A DNA stretch of 64,000 bases from positions 496,001 to 560,000 of the forward strand of contig JAHDVF020001258.1 in the NCBI GenBank assembly GCA_022606425.2, given 5' to 3'. Positions 51,040-61,129 of this stretch are shown one piece after another (position 1 is the first letter of the stretch; every line of letters begins with the position of its first letter). Origin of the DNA: Lepidostoma basale. Taxonomy: Eukaryota; Arthropoda; Insecta; Trichoptera; Lepidostomatidae. The notes under the pieces are model-generated. The model saw only the letters and a list, made by a program, of their open reading frames with translations, made no database searches and was not told where the DNA came from. The position numbers were made by a program, and so were the translations under genes.

Positions 51040-51325
51040 GTGTAATATTTCAATACTCTCTTTCAAATACGGATCTATAGTACAATTTTTGACTCACAAA
51101 GTCAAAATAAGAATTACTATGTTTTATTATCAAAGGTCCATTAAGTTAAATTATATTAAGTAGAATAAATGCAGTAAAAATAAAATCTCTCAAGCGATAT
51201 GATAACGTGTCAAATGTATATATTTTATAAGTTGTAATTACAGTGCGAATGAAAGTGTTATGAACAAAATAATTAATTTATTAAAAGCTTAAACATTAAC
51301 ACTGTGGAATTCCTAAGTAATATTA
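51040..51325. other. Spacer with RTE-A traces
   Basis: aagtagaataaatgcagtaa and gtgcgaatgaaagtgttatg fit short parts of RTE-A on the plus strand (51160-51275). Otherwise AT-rich. Confidence 0.45.
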
Positions 51326-51327
51326 AC

Positions 51328-51418
51328 TAACTAACCATCACACCGTTTCCCCGAAGAGGAAGTCATAAATTTTGAACTGCCACACTTACACCGATGCGGC
51401 ACTCCATCCTTCCCGAAA
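51328..51418 (-). mobile_element. RTE-A chimeric 3' end
   Basis: Tail complement actaactaacc, hairpin with GAA loop, actgccacacttacaccgat and gcggcactccatccttccc: the same joint as at 31380-31430, 39060 and 40075, in inverse orientation. Confidence 0.65.
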
Positions 51419-51424
51419 ATTGAA

Positions 51425-51805
51425 AAGAACGTTGTTTATAATCCACATAATATTAAAAATCACATGTTTCGGAGGATACCTCAATCTTTAAGTGTAAATA
51501 TAATACATAATAAAAACTTAATAAAGAAACACTAATAAAAAAACATTGAAAAATCTATACAATACAGGGGAACAATACATTTAAAAATAAAATATAATAT
51601 AATAATTAAAGCAATTAGTCCAGGTTATTTTTTTTAAATGAAAATTATTGTTTCTTTTGTATTGTATCGATTTTTAAAATGCGTTTTTTAAAGTCTTTCG
51701 TTGTTTATTTTTTATTATATACGAGTATTTACACCTGAAGATGGGGGTCCTCCGAAACATGTCGTGATTTTAAATATTTTGTGGATTATAAACAACGTTA
51801 TATTC
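51425..51805. repeat. Foldback I, complete copy
   Basis: Left arm aacgttgtttataatccaca, taatattaaaaatcacatgt, ttcggaggatacctcaatct; right arm cacctgaagatgggggtcct, ccgaaacatgtcgtgatttt, aaatattttgtggattataa and acaacgtt. Arms of about 110 bp. Interior shared with 5760-5950. Non-coding. Confidence 0.82.
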
Positions 51806-51834
51806 CATTTCCCAAAGTGTAACAAAACAATAAT

Positions 51835-52025
51835 AGGGCCATTAACGATACGCAAACGAACAAGAAATAGAAAAGGACAAAGGAAAACGCTGCATAATAA
51901 AATCAATCAAATTTAAATATATAATGTCGCTGACATTCAATCTTAATGATCCTTCCAATATTTTGTTAATTACATTTTCATCTTCTTTTACCAGTTCAAT
52001 ACTTCAGTTCCAAACATAAAGATGC
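51835..52025. mobile_element. Two RTE-A scraps in opposite orientation
   Basis: 51835-51915 (+): TRNRKGQRKTLHNKINQI. 51925-52025 (-): complement of KGSLR, MNKILEGSLR and ELKYWTGKRR-like WNWQKKDES remnants. Confidence 0.5.
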
Positions 52026-52026
52026 A

Positions 52027-52284
52027 TTTTAGTTTTTTTGTAATAATATATTATACAATAATATTAAATGGCTCAATCCAGAGTCGAACGTGAAATTTGA
52101 ATTCTTTTGAAGTAAAATTTTATTTGAGTGTCTTTAAACTCTTATACAGGTATTTTAAGTTAAGCAATAACTTACATTCAACTTTATATTATATGTAAGT
52201 TATTGCTTGATATTGTTAATATCACTTTCTGCTGAAAGGGAACAATCTAAGAAAAATATAAAGGAATGAAATTGTAGCTTGGAA
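52027..52284. other. Spacer with a small inverted repeat
   Basis: ttaagcaataacttacattc and complement in tatgtaagttattgcttgat form a stem around 52158-52212. No gene. Confidence 0.5.
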
Positions 52285-52285
52285 A

Positions 52286-52545
52286 TCAAATCAAATCTGT
52301 TTATTTACTCAAAAGACATTACAAACAGAAAAATGTTTAAGGCATCTATTGAGTACAGGTAAAATGTTATAAAAATACAACATAGTACCAGGAACACATA
52401 AAAGATGGTTCGACATTGGGAAGACAAGATACTTTCTAAAGTTGAGAGTATTTGTCCCCTGAACATACCTACACTAATATGAAAGACGTCGATCTCCGAG
52501 GAGACCGCCTTCAGCAGACTAATTGCTCTTCCCATCGGTTTCTCC
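52286..52545 (-). mobile_element. CR1/Jockey-like 3' end
   Basis: Tail complement (aatcaaatcaaatctgttta), 3' UTR, then minus-strand coding EKPMGRAISLLKAVSSEIDV, FHISVGMFRGQILSTLESIL and stop. The sequence switches at 52545 to plus-strand RTE-A. Confidence 0.8.
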
Positions 52546-52765
52546 AAAAGTAGGATGAAAGTAGGATAAATACAGTAAAAATGAGATCACCGAGAAGAAT
52601 ATGCGGGAAAACATTATATGATAGAATGCCGATGAACATTTTAGGGAAGAAATGAAAGGGATTAAAAGTAAGATTTAAAAAAGGTTCCCTGAAATGATTT
52701 GGACATATGGAACGAATAGGTGAAATAACAATCCCTAACCCATTCAAGGAAATAGCGTGATGTTA
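52546..52765 (+). mobile_element. RTE-A fragment
   Basis: Plus strand: KVG-IQ-KDESR equivalent, VKMRSPRRICGKTLYDRMPM, KGSLK-FGHMERIGE, then a deletion to NPFKEIA with the end tagcgtgatg. KTLYDR lineage. Confidence 0.65.
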
Positions 52766-52769
52766 ATTT

Positions 52770-53210
52770 AGTTGATTAGAGCATAAAATAGGTAGACAAT
52801 AACCTAACTGCAGTGAAGTTGAAATGTATGAAGACCAAATGAATGCTATAAATGTTCTGAATGCATGTCACGAACAGAAATTGCCTCCCTACTCGTTAAA
52901 AGCATCTTATAGATACTAATGTATTGGAATGAAACTATTAAAACTTTAACGAATATAGATGTTCCACAGATGGCGCCACAATAGTCCCCCATCAGGAATA
53001 AATATTAAAACCTATTGAGGGCAAGATGCTGTCACGAACAGCCCGGATCACAGAAGCAGCATCTCTTGAATAGACGCCATCACAAGAATCAGTATTACTC
53101 TCTCCTCTTCATGGATGATGCAATACACAATTTGTCACAACAATAAAAATTAACGTTAATACTCTATATAAAATTAAAGTTATTTTTAATTTTCCAGAAT
53201 AAAAACAATA
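52770..53210. other. Unique stretch
   Basis: No family match or gene recognised. The block gatggcgccacaatagtccc is reminiscent of element ends but no partner was found. Confidence 0.4.
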
Positions 53211-53211
53211 A

Positions 53212-53330
53212 TGAACCATCACATTCTTCCGCGCGCGGGTGGGTAGAGAGATTTAACTGCCACACTTCTATATACAGACACACTTCTCTAGTATCATTCT
53301 TATTCCAACATCTATACACTCCGCTAGAGC
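53212..53330 (-). mobile_element. RTE-A terminal fragment
   Basis: Complement of an altered hairpin (ttccgcgcgcgggtgggtag), agagatttaactgccacact and acttctctagtatcattctt. Confidence 0.5.
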
Positions 53331-53331
53331 A

Positions 53332-54196
53332 AATGACAACGTTTGTAATATAAGTGCGAACGAAGAGAACTAGGAACAGGTGTGGGAATTTGTGTATTTA
53401 GGTAGCATGTTCACAGCGGATGGCCGAATGGATTTTCTTAATGATTAAATCTCATCTTCATAGATGGCGCTAGTATGTAGATTGAAACTAACATGTGAAG
53501 TTTGGTGTTACATATTAACACATATACAACTTTCAAAAAATTGTCAGACATGGTGGTCGTAAGAAGGGTGGAATGGGGAATGTTGTATTACATAAATCGT
53601 GCGCTTAACCCAACCAATGACAGGTCATAAGTCCTGTAAACACCTCGATCACAATATTCTGTTTCCAATTGGCATCTTCGTCTCTATTGAGATACAATTA
53701 ATCCTTGAAAAACAGTTATTGGAAACGAGAATTTTTACAATAAAGCTCTGGTCCCAACCCTTATGTATGGAAACGAAGCATGGAACTGGCAGAAGAAAGA
53801 TGAGAGCAGAATAAATGTGGTAGTGATGAGGTCCCTAAGACGTATGTGTGGTAGAACGATGTACGATAGAATCTCAAATGCTGATATTAGAAAGAAATGT
53901 AATGCGAAAGAAGGCACTTTAAACAAAATTATGAAAGAATCGCTGCGTTGGTTCGGACATATAGAGCGCATGGGTGAAGAAATAATGGTTAAAAAAAGTA
54001 TATGTAAACGATGTTAATGGAATACGGAGTCGAGGTAGACCGAGGAAAACATAGCATGACCAAATTTATCAAATTTTGAAAGTAAAATCAATTTAGAAGC
54101 CGGAAGGATCGACGTGCGTGTATGACTCGCTGTATGAATGTGGAGGAATTTAGAGAGGTATATCTGCAGCAAACGGCGTGATGGTTTGTTGTTGTT
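53332..54196 (+). mobile_element. RTE-A 3' end interrupted by an H repeat
   Basis: 53332-53440: NDNVCNISANEEN-EQVWEFV and YLGSMFTADGRMD; then H at 53444-53703; then 53710-54196: KQLLETRIFTIKLWSQPL, frame 53763-54017 MYGNEAWNWQKKDESRINVV, RRMCGRTMYDRISNADIRKK, KESLRWFGHIERM, then after a shift NDVNGIRSRGRPRKT, and a (TTG)n tail. The terminal hairpin is deleted but caaacggcgtgatggttt remains. Confidence 0.78.
53444..53705 (-). repeat. Repeat family H copy, nested in RTE-A
   Basis: Minus strand starts aaggattaattgtatctcaa and ends near the complement of aaatctcatcttcatagatg. It lies between two parts of one RTE-A copy that lack only about 80 bp of sequence. Confidence 0.72.
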
Positions 54197-54199
54197 GTT

Positions 54200-54480
54200 G
54201 TCTATGCATTCCATATGTCCGATTCAACGTAGTGACCCATTCATAATTTTCTTTGCATATTTTCTTATAAGGCAATCATTCTATCACACATACGTCTAAG
54301 GGACCTTATCTCCACTAAATTTATTATATTATATTATATTTATTTATTGTTATGATGATTTGTATTTTAAGTGCGCCGTTTTGTAAAATCAATTACTCCA
54401 AGGGCGCAGTTTCCATGTTTCGCTTTCATTTATAAGGGTTGAAACTAACACTCCACTGTGAACGACCGTTATCAGTTTCT
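54200..54480 (-). mobile_element. RTE-A pieces around a 55-bp hairpin repeat
   Basis: 54200-54335: complement of RWVTTLNRTYGMHRQ, KKICKENYEWV, MRSLRRMCDRMI. 54420-54480: FHNHSVLVSTLIN. In between, 54352-54410 is repeat O. Confidence 0.6.
54352..54410. repeat. Repeat O, hairpin block
   Basis: tgatttgtattttaagtgcg, ccgttttgtaaaatcaatta, ctccaagggcgca. A second copy, nearly identical, is at 61636-61692. GTGCGCC and GGGCGCAC can pair. Both follow ATT-rich repeats. Confidence 0.75.
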
Positions 54481-54504
54481 ACAATTAATGTATCCAATAA
54501 CCTT

Positions 54505-54678
54505 TTTTTTTATCCACCCGTTACACTACTTCATTGGTTGATTGTAAGACCTGATGATGCTTACATGGGTTTGCGAAAAATATACTCAATTATGATATTT
54601 ATAACAATTCACTTTTATTTTAACTGTTAATTATGTTAAAATATCAAAGTGTTTCCGTCAAAACAATGGATTATCAAA
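54505..54678 (+). repeat. Foldback F, one arm
   Basis: gattgtaagacctgatgatg, cttacatgggtttgcgaaaa, atgatatttataacaattca, then gtttccgtcaaaacaatgga. Contains an exact CTGATGA and, after a stem, GAAA. Confidence 0.65.
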
Positions 54679-54684
54679 CTTTTT

Positions 54685-55115
54685 TACAACACATACGTCT
54701 AAAGGACCTTATCTCTACCAAATTTATTCTGATATCACCCTTCTTCTGCTAACTCTATGTTTTACTTTCATATATGAGGGTTGGAAATAGAACTCGATTG
54801 TGAACGTCCGTAATTGGTTTCATCAATAAATGTATCCATTTTTTTAAGTTCCATCTACTTTGTTACCCGTACCAACCCTTCTCTTGACGTCACTAAAAAA
54901 TTCAATCACTTGTTCTAGGTTCGCATTCACATTTTCATTTCCTCTTGCCTTTCAAAAGCCTTGACCTTTGACTTTTCGAAATTCATTATTAAATCGTTTG
55001 GCTTGCATGCTCTACGAGTATACATTCTCGACATCAAGACTTGTAATTGGAGTGCACTATCCGCAATGAGGATGGAATCGTCCGCCAAAATACAGTCTAT
55101 CCAGCATAAGAACTA
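54685..55115 (-). mobile_element. RTE-A internal fragment
   Basis: Complement of MRSFRRMC, KHRVS-RRRVIS, ERKTNNGRS, AGTNKVDGT, NENVNANLEQVIEF, EKSKVKAFER, DELQLQVLMSRMYTRRACKP. Many frameshifts; older copy. Confidence 0.68.
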
Positions 55116-55194
55116 CTTATTAAAATAAACAGAATGGGAATTATCATGATAAAGTAATTGTTTTATCGGTTTTACAGAGTTTTATTATTTATCT

Positions 55195-55705
55195 ATTATC
55201 TAAAACTATGTAAAAAGTTGTCATCGCAAACATAAACCTATTCAAAAAAGCTAAAATGGCAGTGCACAATGGTGTTCTTGTACCGACCCTTATGTATGGA
55301 AGCGAAATATGGAACTGGCAAAAGAAGGATAAAAGTAGAATAAATGCAGTAGATATGAGATCTCTTAGACGAATGTGTGAATACTCTATATGTATGATAG
55401 TGTCATATAATAAGAAGTGAATGCGGTGCGAATGATATTGTTATGCATAAAAGAATATAAGTAGCATTAAGATGGTTTGGACATATGGAAAGAATGAATG
55501 AATCAAGATTGGTAAAAAAGTATATCTTAACGATGTAAATGGAACTAGAAATAGAGGAAGACCGAGGAAATCGTGGCACGATCAAATAAATCAAATATTG
55601 AATGTCGGCCACGTGAGGAGTCAGAAAAATCGACGCGCGTGCATGACACGATGTATGAATGTTGAGGAATCGAGACGGCGTGAAGGTTAGTTAGTTTGTG
55701 TAAAT
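55195..55705 (+). mobile_element. RTE-A 3' end without hairpin
   Basis: Plus strand: KVVIANINLFKKAKMAVHNG, VLVPTLMYGSEIWNWQKKDK, MRSLRRMCEYSICM, RWFGHMERMNES, VNGTRNRGRPRKSWHDQINQ, HVRSQKNRRACMTRCMNVEE. The terminal CCCC hairpin is deleted, leaving acggcgtgaaggttag. Confidence 0.78.
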
Positions 55706-55885
55706 ACTTGTTACAGATTTGTTTCGCGAAATATTGTGTCCTTATAAAATAAAATAAATTCAGAAACCCCTGTAGCAGTACTAACAAGTAATTAAAATAA
55801 GAATTTTGTTATACAAAACAAATTGAGTTTTTTCTATAAAAAGTGATCATCTCTTTAAACGAGCGATTAGTAAAAGGGTTAAATA

Positions 55886-56395
55886 AATGCTTCTTCTTCT
55901 TCTTCTTCTTTTTTATGGCTTTTCACCGCTTGTGGGTGTTCTGGCCAGTCTCAAGTAAGGGTAGTTGTGTAATAGTAGTAGTAGATTAAGGGATTAATCT
56001 ATGGAAGATTGTTATGTATACAAATTACATCTAGGGTTAGTATTTAATAATTATTTGTTAGTAGTAAGGAATGTGGAATTAAGACTCAGGAATTTTGTTA
56101 GTATTTTATACAGGTTTTTGTGAGATGAGGAGATGAGAGTGGACATGTTAGTAGGTAAGGGTATATTAAGGTCTATAAGGTCTGGAATAAAATTTGGGTA
56201 TTGTACATTAAACGGGCAGTTGAAGAATATGTGGTCGAGATTTTCATCTTCGACGCCGCATTCACATATGGCAGAGTCTAGAATATGAATTTTGGTAAGA
56301 TGCGCTCTGTGACAACAGTGACTGATGCGCATTCTACAAATCGAGCTGGTTTCAAATTTATTTAATTTTAGTAAATAAATGCTCAAATGGATTGA
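55886..56395 (-). mobile_element. I/Jockey-type retrotransposon 3' end
   Basis: Minus-strand frame 56386-56051: SSICRMRISHCCHRAHLTKI, HILDSAICECGVEDENLDHI and FFNCPFN. The C-x-C ... H-x4-C arrangement is the zinc-knuckle-like block found near the end of I and Jockey-group LINE proteins. A 3' UTR of about 150 bp follows with a (GAA)n tail, whose complement cttcttcttcttcttcttc begins at 55890. Strong 5' truncation. Confidence 0.75.
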
Positions 56396-56399
56396 AATT

Positions 56400-56660
56400 T
56401 CAGTGAATTTTGAATTATGACAAATTTATTGTACCTCAAAATTCCACGCGTTAATAAGTAATTAAGGTTGGAGTAACATATGTACCTAGTAACATAACAT
56501 GATAAATTTATGTTGGATTATGTAAAGTTACGGATTATGTAAAGTAACAATAGCGTTTATATGATAATTTATTGATGGATGTGGTTGTTATTTTAAACAA
56601 CTCCATTAAAAAATAAATAATAAAAACCCAATGGCTTTTTTGGTTTTACCTTGATTTTTT
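56400..56660. other. AT-rich spacer
   Basis: aagttacggattatgtaaag is part of a short direct repeat near 56520-56545. No gene. Confidence 0.4.
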
Positions 56661-56663
56661 TGT

Positions 56664-57425
56664 TTATGTATACAATAACAACAACAAACCATCACGCCGT
56701 TTCTCCGCAGGGGTATGCAGAGAGAATGGACTGCCACAATACTCTTCATGACATACCTCTCTATTTCCTCCACATTCATACAGCGAGTCATACACACTCG
56801 TCGATTCTTCCGGCTTCTGACATGACCAACTTTCAAATTTGGATTAATTTGATCTTGCTATGTTTTCCTCGGTCTAACTCGACTCCGTACTCCATTTACA
56901 TCGTAAACGTATTCTTTTTTTAACCATTATTTCTTCACCCATGTGCTCCATATGTCCGAACCAACGCTGCGATCCTTTCATAATTTTGTTCATAATATCT
57001 TCTTTCGCCCTACATTCCTCTCTAATATCAGCATTTGAGATTCTGTCGTACATCGTTCTACTACACATACGTCTTAGGGACCTCACTCTACCGCATTTAT
57101 TCTGCTCTCATCTTTCTTCTGCTAGTTCCATGCTTCGCTTCCATACATAAGGGATGGGGCCAGAACTCCATTTGAACGTCCATTTTCGCTTTCATTGATA
57201 AATTCTTATTACCAATAACTATTTTAAAAGCTCCATTCACTTTGTTACCGGCACCAACCCTTCTTTCAACATCACTGTCTGTTCCGCCATTCGCTGTGAA
57301 CATGCTACCTAAATAAACAAATTCCCTCACCTGTTCCAAGTTCTCTTCATTCACACTTATATTACAAACTGTAATTTGCTCTTCCCTTTCAAAAATTAAC
57401 ACCTTTGACTTTCCAACATTCCGAC
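56664..57425 (-). mobile_element. RTE-A 3' end, TTG-tail lineage
   Basis: Tail complement aataacaacaacaaacc, hairpin with GCA loop, then the full C-terminal domain: MTRCMNVEEIER, VGHVRSRKNRR, RWFGHMEHMGEEIMVKK, MRSLRRMCSRTMYDRISNAD, NWQKKMRAE, and frame 57402-57097 with MLIFEREEQITVCNISVNEE and FVYLGSMFTANGGTDSDVER. Ends in an octamer array at its 5' side. Close to 19097-20512 but with single-base breaks. Confidence 0.85.
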
Positions 57426-57478
57426 ATTACGACATTTCGACATTCCGACATTCCGACATTCCGACATTCCGACATTCG
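57412..57478. repeat. 8-bp tandem array CATTCCGA
   Basis: About eight units of cattccga/cattacga/catttcga. The unit equals part of the RTE-A sequence at this point (ccgacattcatc in the copy at 19823), so the array grew from the element. Confidence 0.9.
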
Positions 57479-57603
57479 ATATAAAAACACATAAATAAAA
57501 AAAATCAACTTGTTGCCGAAAAATCACTCGCGTTTTCATTATATATTTTATAATGAAGTTTTACAGAATGTGAGAATGTGAGTTTTAGTAAACTGTATAA
57601 ATA

Positions 57604-57710
57604 ACTAACTACCACACAGTCTCCCCGAAGGGGTAGGAAGAATAATTTCAATACCACCGTTTTCTTTCGTTCTCTCCCTTCTTCAACATTCATACATCGT
57701 CTAACACAAG
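57604..57710 (-). mobile_element. RTE-A terminal fragment
   Basis: Complement of cacacagtctccccgaaggg and gtaggaagaataatttcaat, then ttcaacattcatacatcgtc. Short. Confidence 0.6.
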
Positions 57711-57879
57711 ACAGATAAAATTGTTAGATATTTTATGCAACCTTTATCTATGCGGATGGAATTAGCATCGAGAAAGACCTAAAAACCATTGCGCCATATA
57801 TTCAACTTTTGTAAGCTATAAAATATTAACACATTATATGACATTAAAAATAAGCAAAAAATATTGCTACGATTCTTTA

Positions 57880-58065
57880 GTTGGTTGGATAAAGCAATCG
57901 CTTTATATAAATCAACACCCCCCATTCCGCCCTTTTTACGAACACCACGTCTGATATTTATTTTTGAATGTTGTATATATGCTACCATGTTGAGAAACAT
58001 TTCACATATTTCAGTTCAATCTACACTAGCGCCATCTCTTGAGACTAGATGTGAGTTTTAGTCTT
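57880..58065 (+). repeat. Repeat family H, partial
   Basis: Has caccccccattccgcccttt, tgaatgttgtatatatgcta and cacactagcgccatct-like sequence. Left third replaced. Confidence 0.55.
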
Positions 58066-58069
58066 GCTA

Positions 58070-58420
58070 AGTTGACTTGAGTTAATATTAAGTAAAGTCA
58101 ATATGACGTTCTAACTTTACCACAGAATTCCAGTTTCAAATTGGTTATATTGATGCATTCAGTATACTCGTACGACTCGAGAGACCGTTGAATTTCACAA
58201 GAATTCTGAGAGTTTGGAATACATTTAGAGGAATAAGTGATTGTTTCGTAACTTTGAATATTTTCTTGTGATCATGGTATTTGGTAGCCTTATCTTTGAT
58301 ATTTTAAATGAAGGTATGCGTAAAAATAAAATTTACCAATTTTTAAGCAAGAAAAACCTTAACAAGCCTAACATATCAAATTTACGCTACATAGATGTGT
58401 GTAAATCTGTAAACAAAGTA
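58070..58420. other. AT-rich spacer
   Basis: No gene. A 61-codon frame at 58241-58426 is unsupported. Confidence 0.4.
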
Positions 58421-58423
58421 TTA

Positions 58424-58728
58424 TAAAAAAATAATGAAAGGGTCGTTAGATGGTTTCGATACATGGAAAGAATGAATGAGAGCACACTGGTGAAGAAGGT
58501 GTAAGTAAACGACGTGAACGGAGCTAAAAATAGAGGAAAGCCGAGAAAAACGTGGCAGGTCAAATCAATCAAATATTAAATGTCAGTCACGCGATGAGTC
58601 GGAGAAATCGACGTTCGTGCAAGACACGACGTATGAATGTATAGGAAGCAAGAGAATTTTCTCAGGACAGAACAGTGTGGCGGTCCAATATTTCTGTCTG
58701 CCACTCCGGGGAGACGGTTAGTAAGTTA
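58424..58728 (+). mobile_element. RTE-A 3' end
   Basis: Plus strand: KIMKGSLDGFDTWKE-like, VNDVNGAKNRGKPRKTWQVK, INQILNVSHAMSRRNRRSCK, CMNV-EARE and SQDRTVWRSNISVCHSGET, hairpin ctgccactccggggagacgg, then gttagtaagttag tail. Confidence 0.78.
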
Positions 58729-58732
58729 GTTA

Positions 58733-59505
58733 TTAACCGTCGCGTTGCCATGTGGTAAATTGAGTTTCCACTGCCAATTTAAAGTTGATTTTCTTAAAAC
58801 CTATGGACCCTAATATTATAAAAAAAATTGTAATCCTCCATTGAAGTGTTTTCAATATTTCGTAATAAAAAAAAAGCAAAAAATTACTTCCTTCATCCCA
58901 AAAAAAAATATTTTCTAAGACTGCCCTCATCTTCATTCGTGTTAAGGTAGAATTTGTTTTGCTAATATTTACAACTTTATCAAAAGTGACAAATACTTAC
59001 TCGCTGTTTTGAACGTATTATAAATTATATCTTTGACCTTTTCAATATGTACGTAATAATACCACTGTGGACGGAAACGCAGGACGCAACTTAATAATAT
59101 CAGAACTGTGAAAATATTAACACTTTACCAAAAGGGAAAAATATTAATACGTACTCGTTGTCTTGAACGTACTATACATTTTGCCTAGGTGCCTTTATCC
59201 CCGCCCCGCCGGCCGCTGCGCGCAGACAAGTTTATACCCGCTTGTCCAGTCGCCCGTATGCTATGACGCATTACATATCAGAAATCGCATGGTTCCAGAA
59301 AAAAATTAATAATGATATGTTTTTCAAATAATCCATGTATGTTATAGATATCGATCTATTTCTAATGAAATTCCCTACAAGATGACATAAATTAAATTTT
59401 GATTCATCTAGTCATATGCTTGATATTTAGATAAAGTTAGCGGTAAACTGAACTTACCACATGGGAGCGAGCGTTTTGTTTTGAACACGGTACGTTAAGG
59501 GTTAA
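58733..59505. mobile_element. Possible piggyBac-type non-autonomous element
   Basis: TTAA at 58733-58736 and 59502-59505. Ends: CCGTCGCGTTGCCATGTGGT and complement of CCCTTAACGTACC. Inside, ccatgtggtaaattgagttt and aaactgaacttaccacatgg are an inverted pair. Interior: two blocks acgcaggac.../aaaatattaacactttacc are repeated, and a GC-rich patch lies at 59180-59270. No coding. Confidence 0.45.
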
Positions 59506-59812
59506 AATTTAGATGTTAGCGCTGTGGAATATAATAATGACGAATTTTTTTATGAATTAAGCGCTGTGCAAATGTGCAAAAAAGTGTTTTTCTTCATATT
59601 TATAAAAGCGTGGATTAAGTATTTTTTTATTCATCGTGTTTTTTATTTGCTATTATGTTTTTTTCGTGCAATTATATTAGTTTTAGATAAAATTAGGACG
59701 TTAACGCTGTGAAAATCTATAGTGACGAATTTTTTAAAAATTAAATCACTATTTTTTGTAAACATTTTGAATGTATACAAATTATTGTAGACAAATACTG
59801 GATTTTACCCAC
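59506..59812. repeat. Direct repeat pair and spacer
   Basis: gttagcgctgtggaatataa...tgacgaatttttt at 59515 and gttaacgctgtgaaaatcta...tgacgaatttttt at 59700 form a direct repeat 186 bp apart. 59767-59807 matches 10855-10895. No gene. Confidence 0.5.
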
Positions 59813-59814
59813 TG

Positions 59815-60092
59815 CGGATAAATTATTACCAATCTTCATAGATGACGCTAGTGTAGAGTGAACTAAAATGTGTGAAGATAGGCGCAGCATTCTAGCATAT
59901 ATACAACTTCCAAAAATTTGTCAGACGTGGTGGTCGTAAGAAGGTCGGAATGAGAAATGTTGTTAAACATAAAGCGATCGCTCAACCCAACCAATGACAG
60001 TCATAAATCCTGTAAGCGCCTCGGCCACCATATTCTGTTTCCAGAAAACAATTTACATCTTCGTCTCTATTGAGATACAATTAATCCTTTTA
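59815..60092 (-). repeat. Repeat family H copy
   Basis: Complement of the full H element: starts (minus) aaggattaattgtatctcaa and ends near cttcatagatgacgctagtg. Confidence 0.72.
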
Positions 60093-60172
60093 AAATAAAA
60101 ATAATTTAATTTTTCATAGTACGAGTACATATTCAGTCTGCTGCGGCTGGTGAATGCAGAATACATATCACG

Positions 60173-60268
60173 ACTTCTTTTCTTCTTCCTCAGCCTATTC
60201 CCGTCCACTCACTGCACAAAGGCCTCCTCCATTCGCTCTGATCCACATTTCACGTATGACCGGTCTAT
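60173..60268 (-). mobile_element. RTE-C 3' terminus
   Basis: Complement of cttcttcctcagcctattcc, cgtccactcactgcacaaag and gcctcctccattcgctctga: the tip equivalent to [14 protein letters not shown]. About 95 bp only. Confidence 0.7.
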
Positions 60269-60291
60269 TGAGGTAAGAACATAATATTTAT

Positions 60292-60420
60292 TATTTATTG
60301 TTACTTAAACAATGATGTAAAACTCCATATTAAATAATTAATATGAATGAAAACGTCCTTCTTCTATGAGTTTTATTATATTTTAGATGTCTTCTAAAAT
60401 AAAATAAACATTTTTTACAC
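60292..60420. repeat. MITE G half copy
   Basis: gttacttaaacaatgatgta, aaactccatattaaataatt, aatatgaatgaaaacgtcct, then gagttttattatattttaga. Right arm absent. Confidence 0.65.
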
Positions 60421-60424
60421 AAGT

Positions 60425-61125
60425 TTACATTCATACGTATTATCAAGATTTATATTTTAACCCCCACATGTACTCGTATAATGGGGCTGACTACAGTTTT
60501 TATATTTAAAAATATTGATAGTTTAAATGAAATCTTTAAGGATTGAGCATTGTGTTTCTGAAGCTGTTGAGGTATCTAGGAATTCCGTTGGAATTTTTTT
60601 CTACTTTTACTAGTGGAGAAACCAGTGTTTAAATTCATAAAAAAATCGTAATAAATATTATGTTTAAATTATGTTTCCATTAAAAAATATGTGTTTGAAC
60701 AAAACATACCCTTCAGATATACTTCTCTTTAAAATACGCCGAGATTTGGGTTATGTTTCGTCCCCGTATTTCTGGGTTGAAGCTTTTCCAATTTATAACA
60801 CCGTATCCTCTGAGGTTTCGTAGACTTTTTTCTTTGCTCGACAAAGCAGAAAAATAACGTTTGAGGAATGAAACTCTTTTTTTAATTCAAAGAGATTTTC
60901 CGCAAAAATATTATTTTAGAATTAAGCTTGTATTTATTTAGGCACAAAGTTAAACAATTTTTTCACGTGTGTAATTATGTTAAAATATAACGTCATTTAA
61001 TCCATGACTACTATGTTATTATTTAAAACTTTCGGATAGGTCTAATTGTCATATAAAAAGCAATGAAATAAAAATATTAAAATTATGACTTTTTACAAAG
61101 TAAGATTTTTCCTTGAGATGCTATT
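60425..61125. other. About 700 bp AT-rich stretch
   Basis: No gene or repeat recognised. Confidence 0.45.
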
Positions 61126-61129
61126 TATT

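Noticed and set aside
55870..55886. TTAA-type element end (taaaagggttaaataa)
   Set aside because: No matching inverted end found nearby.
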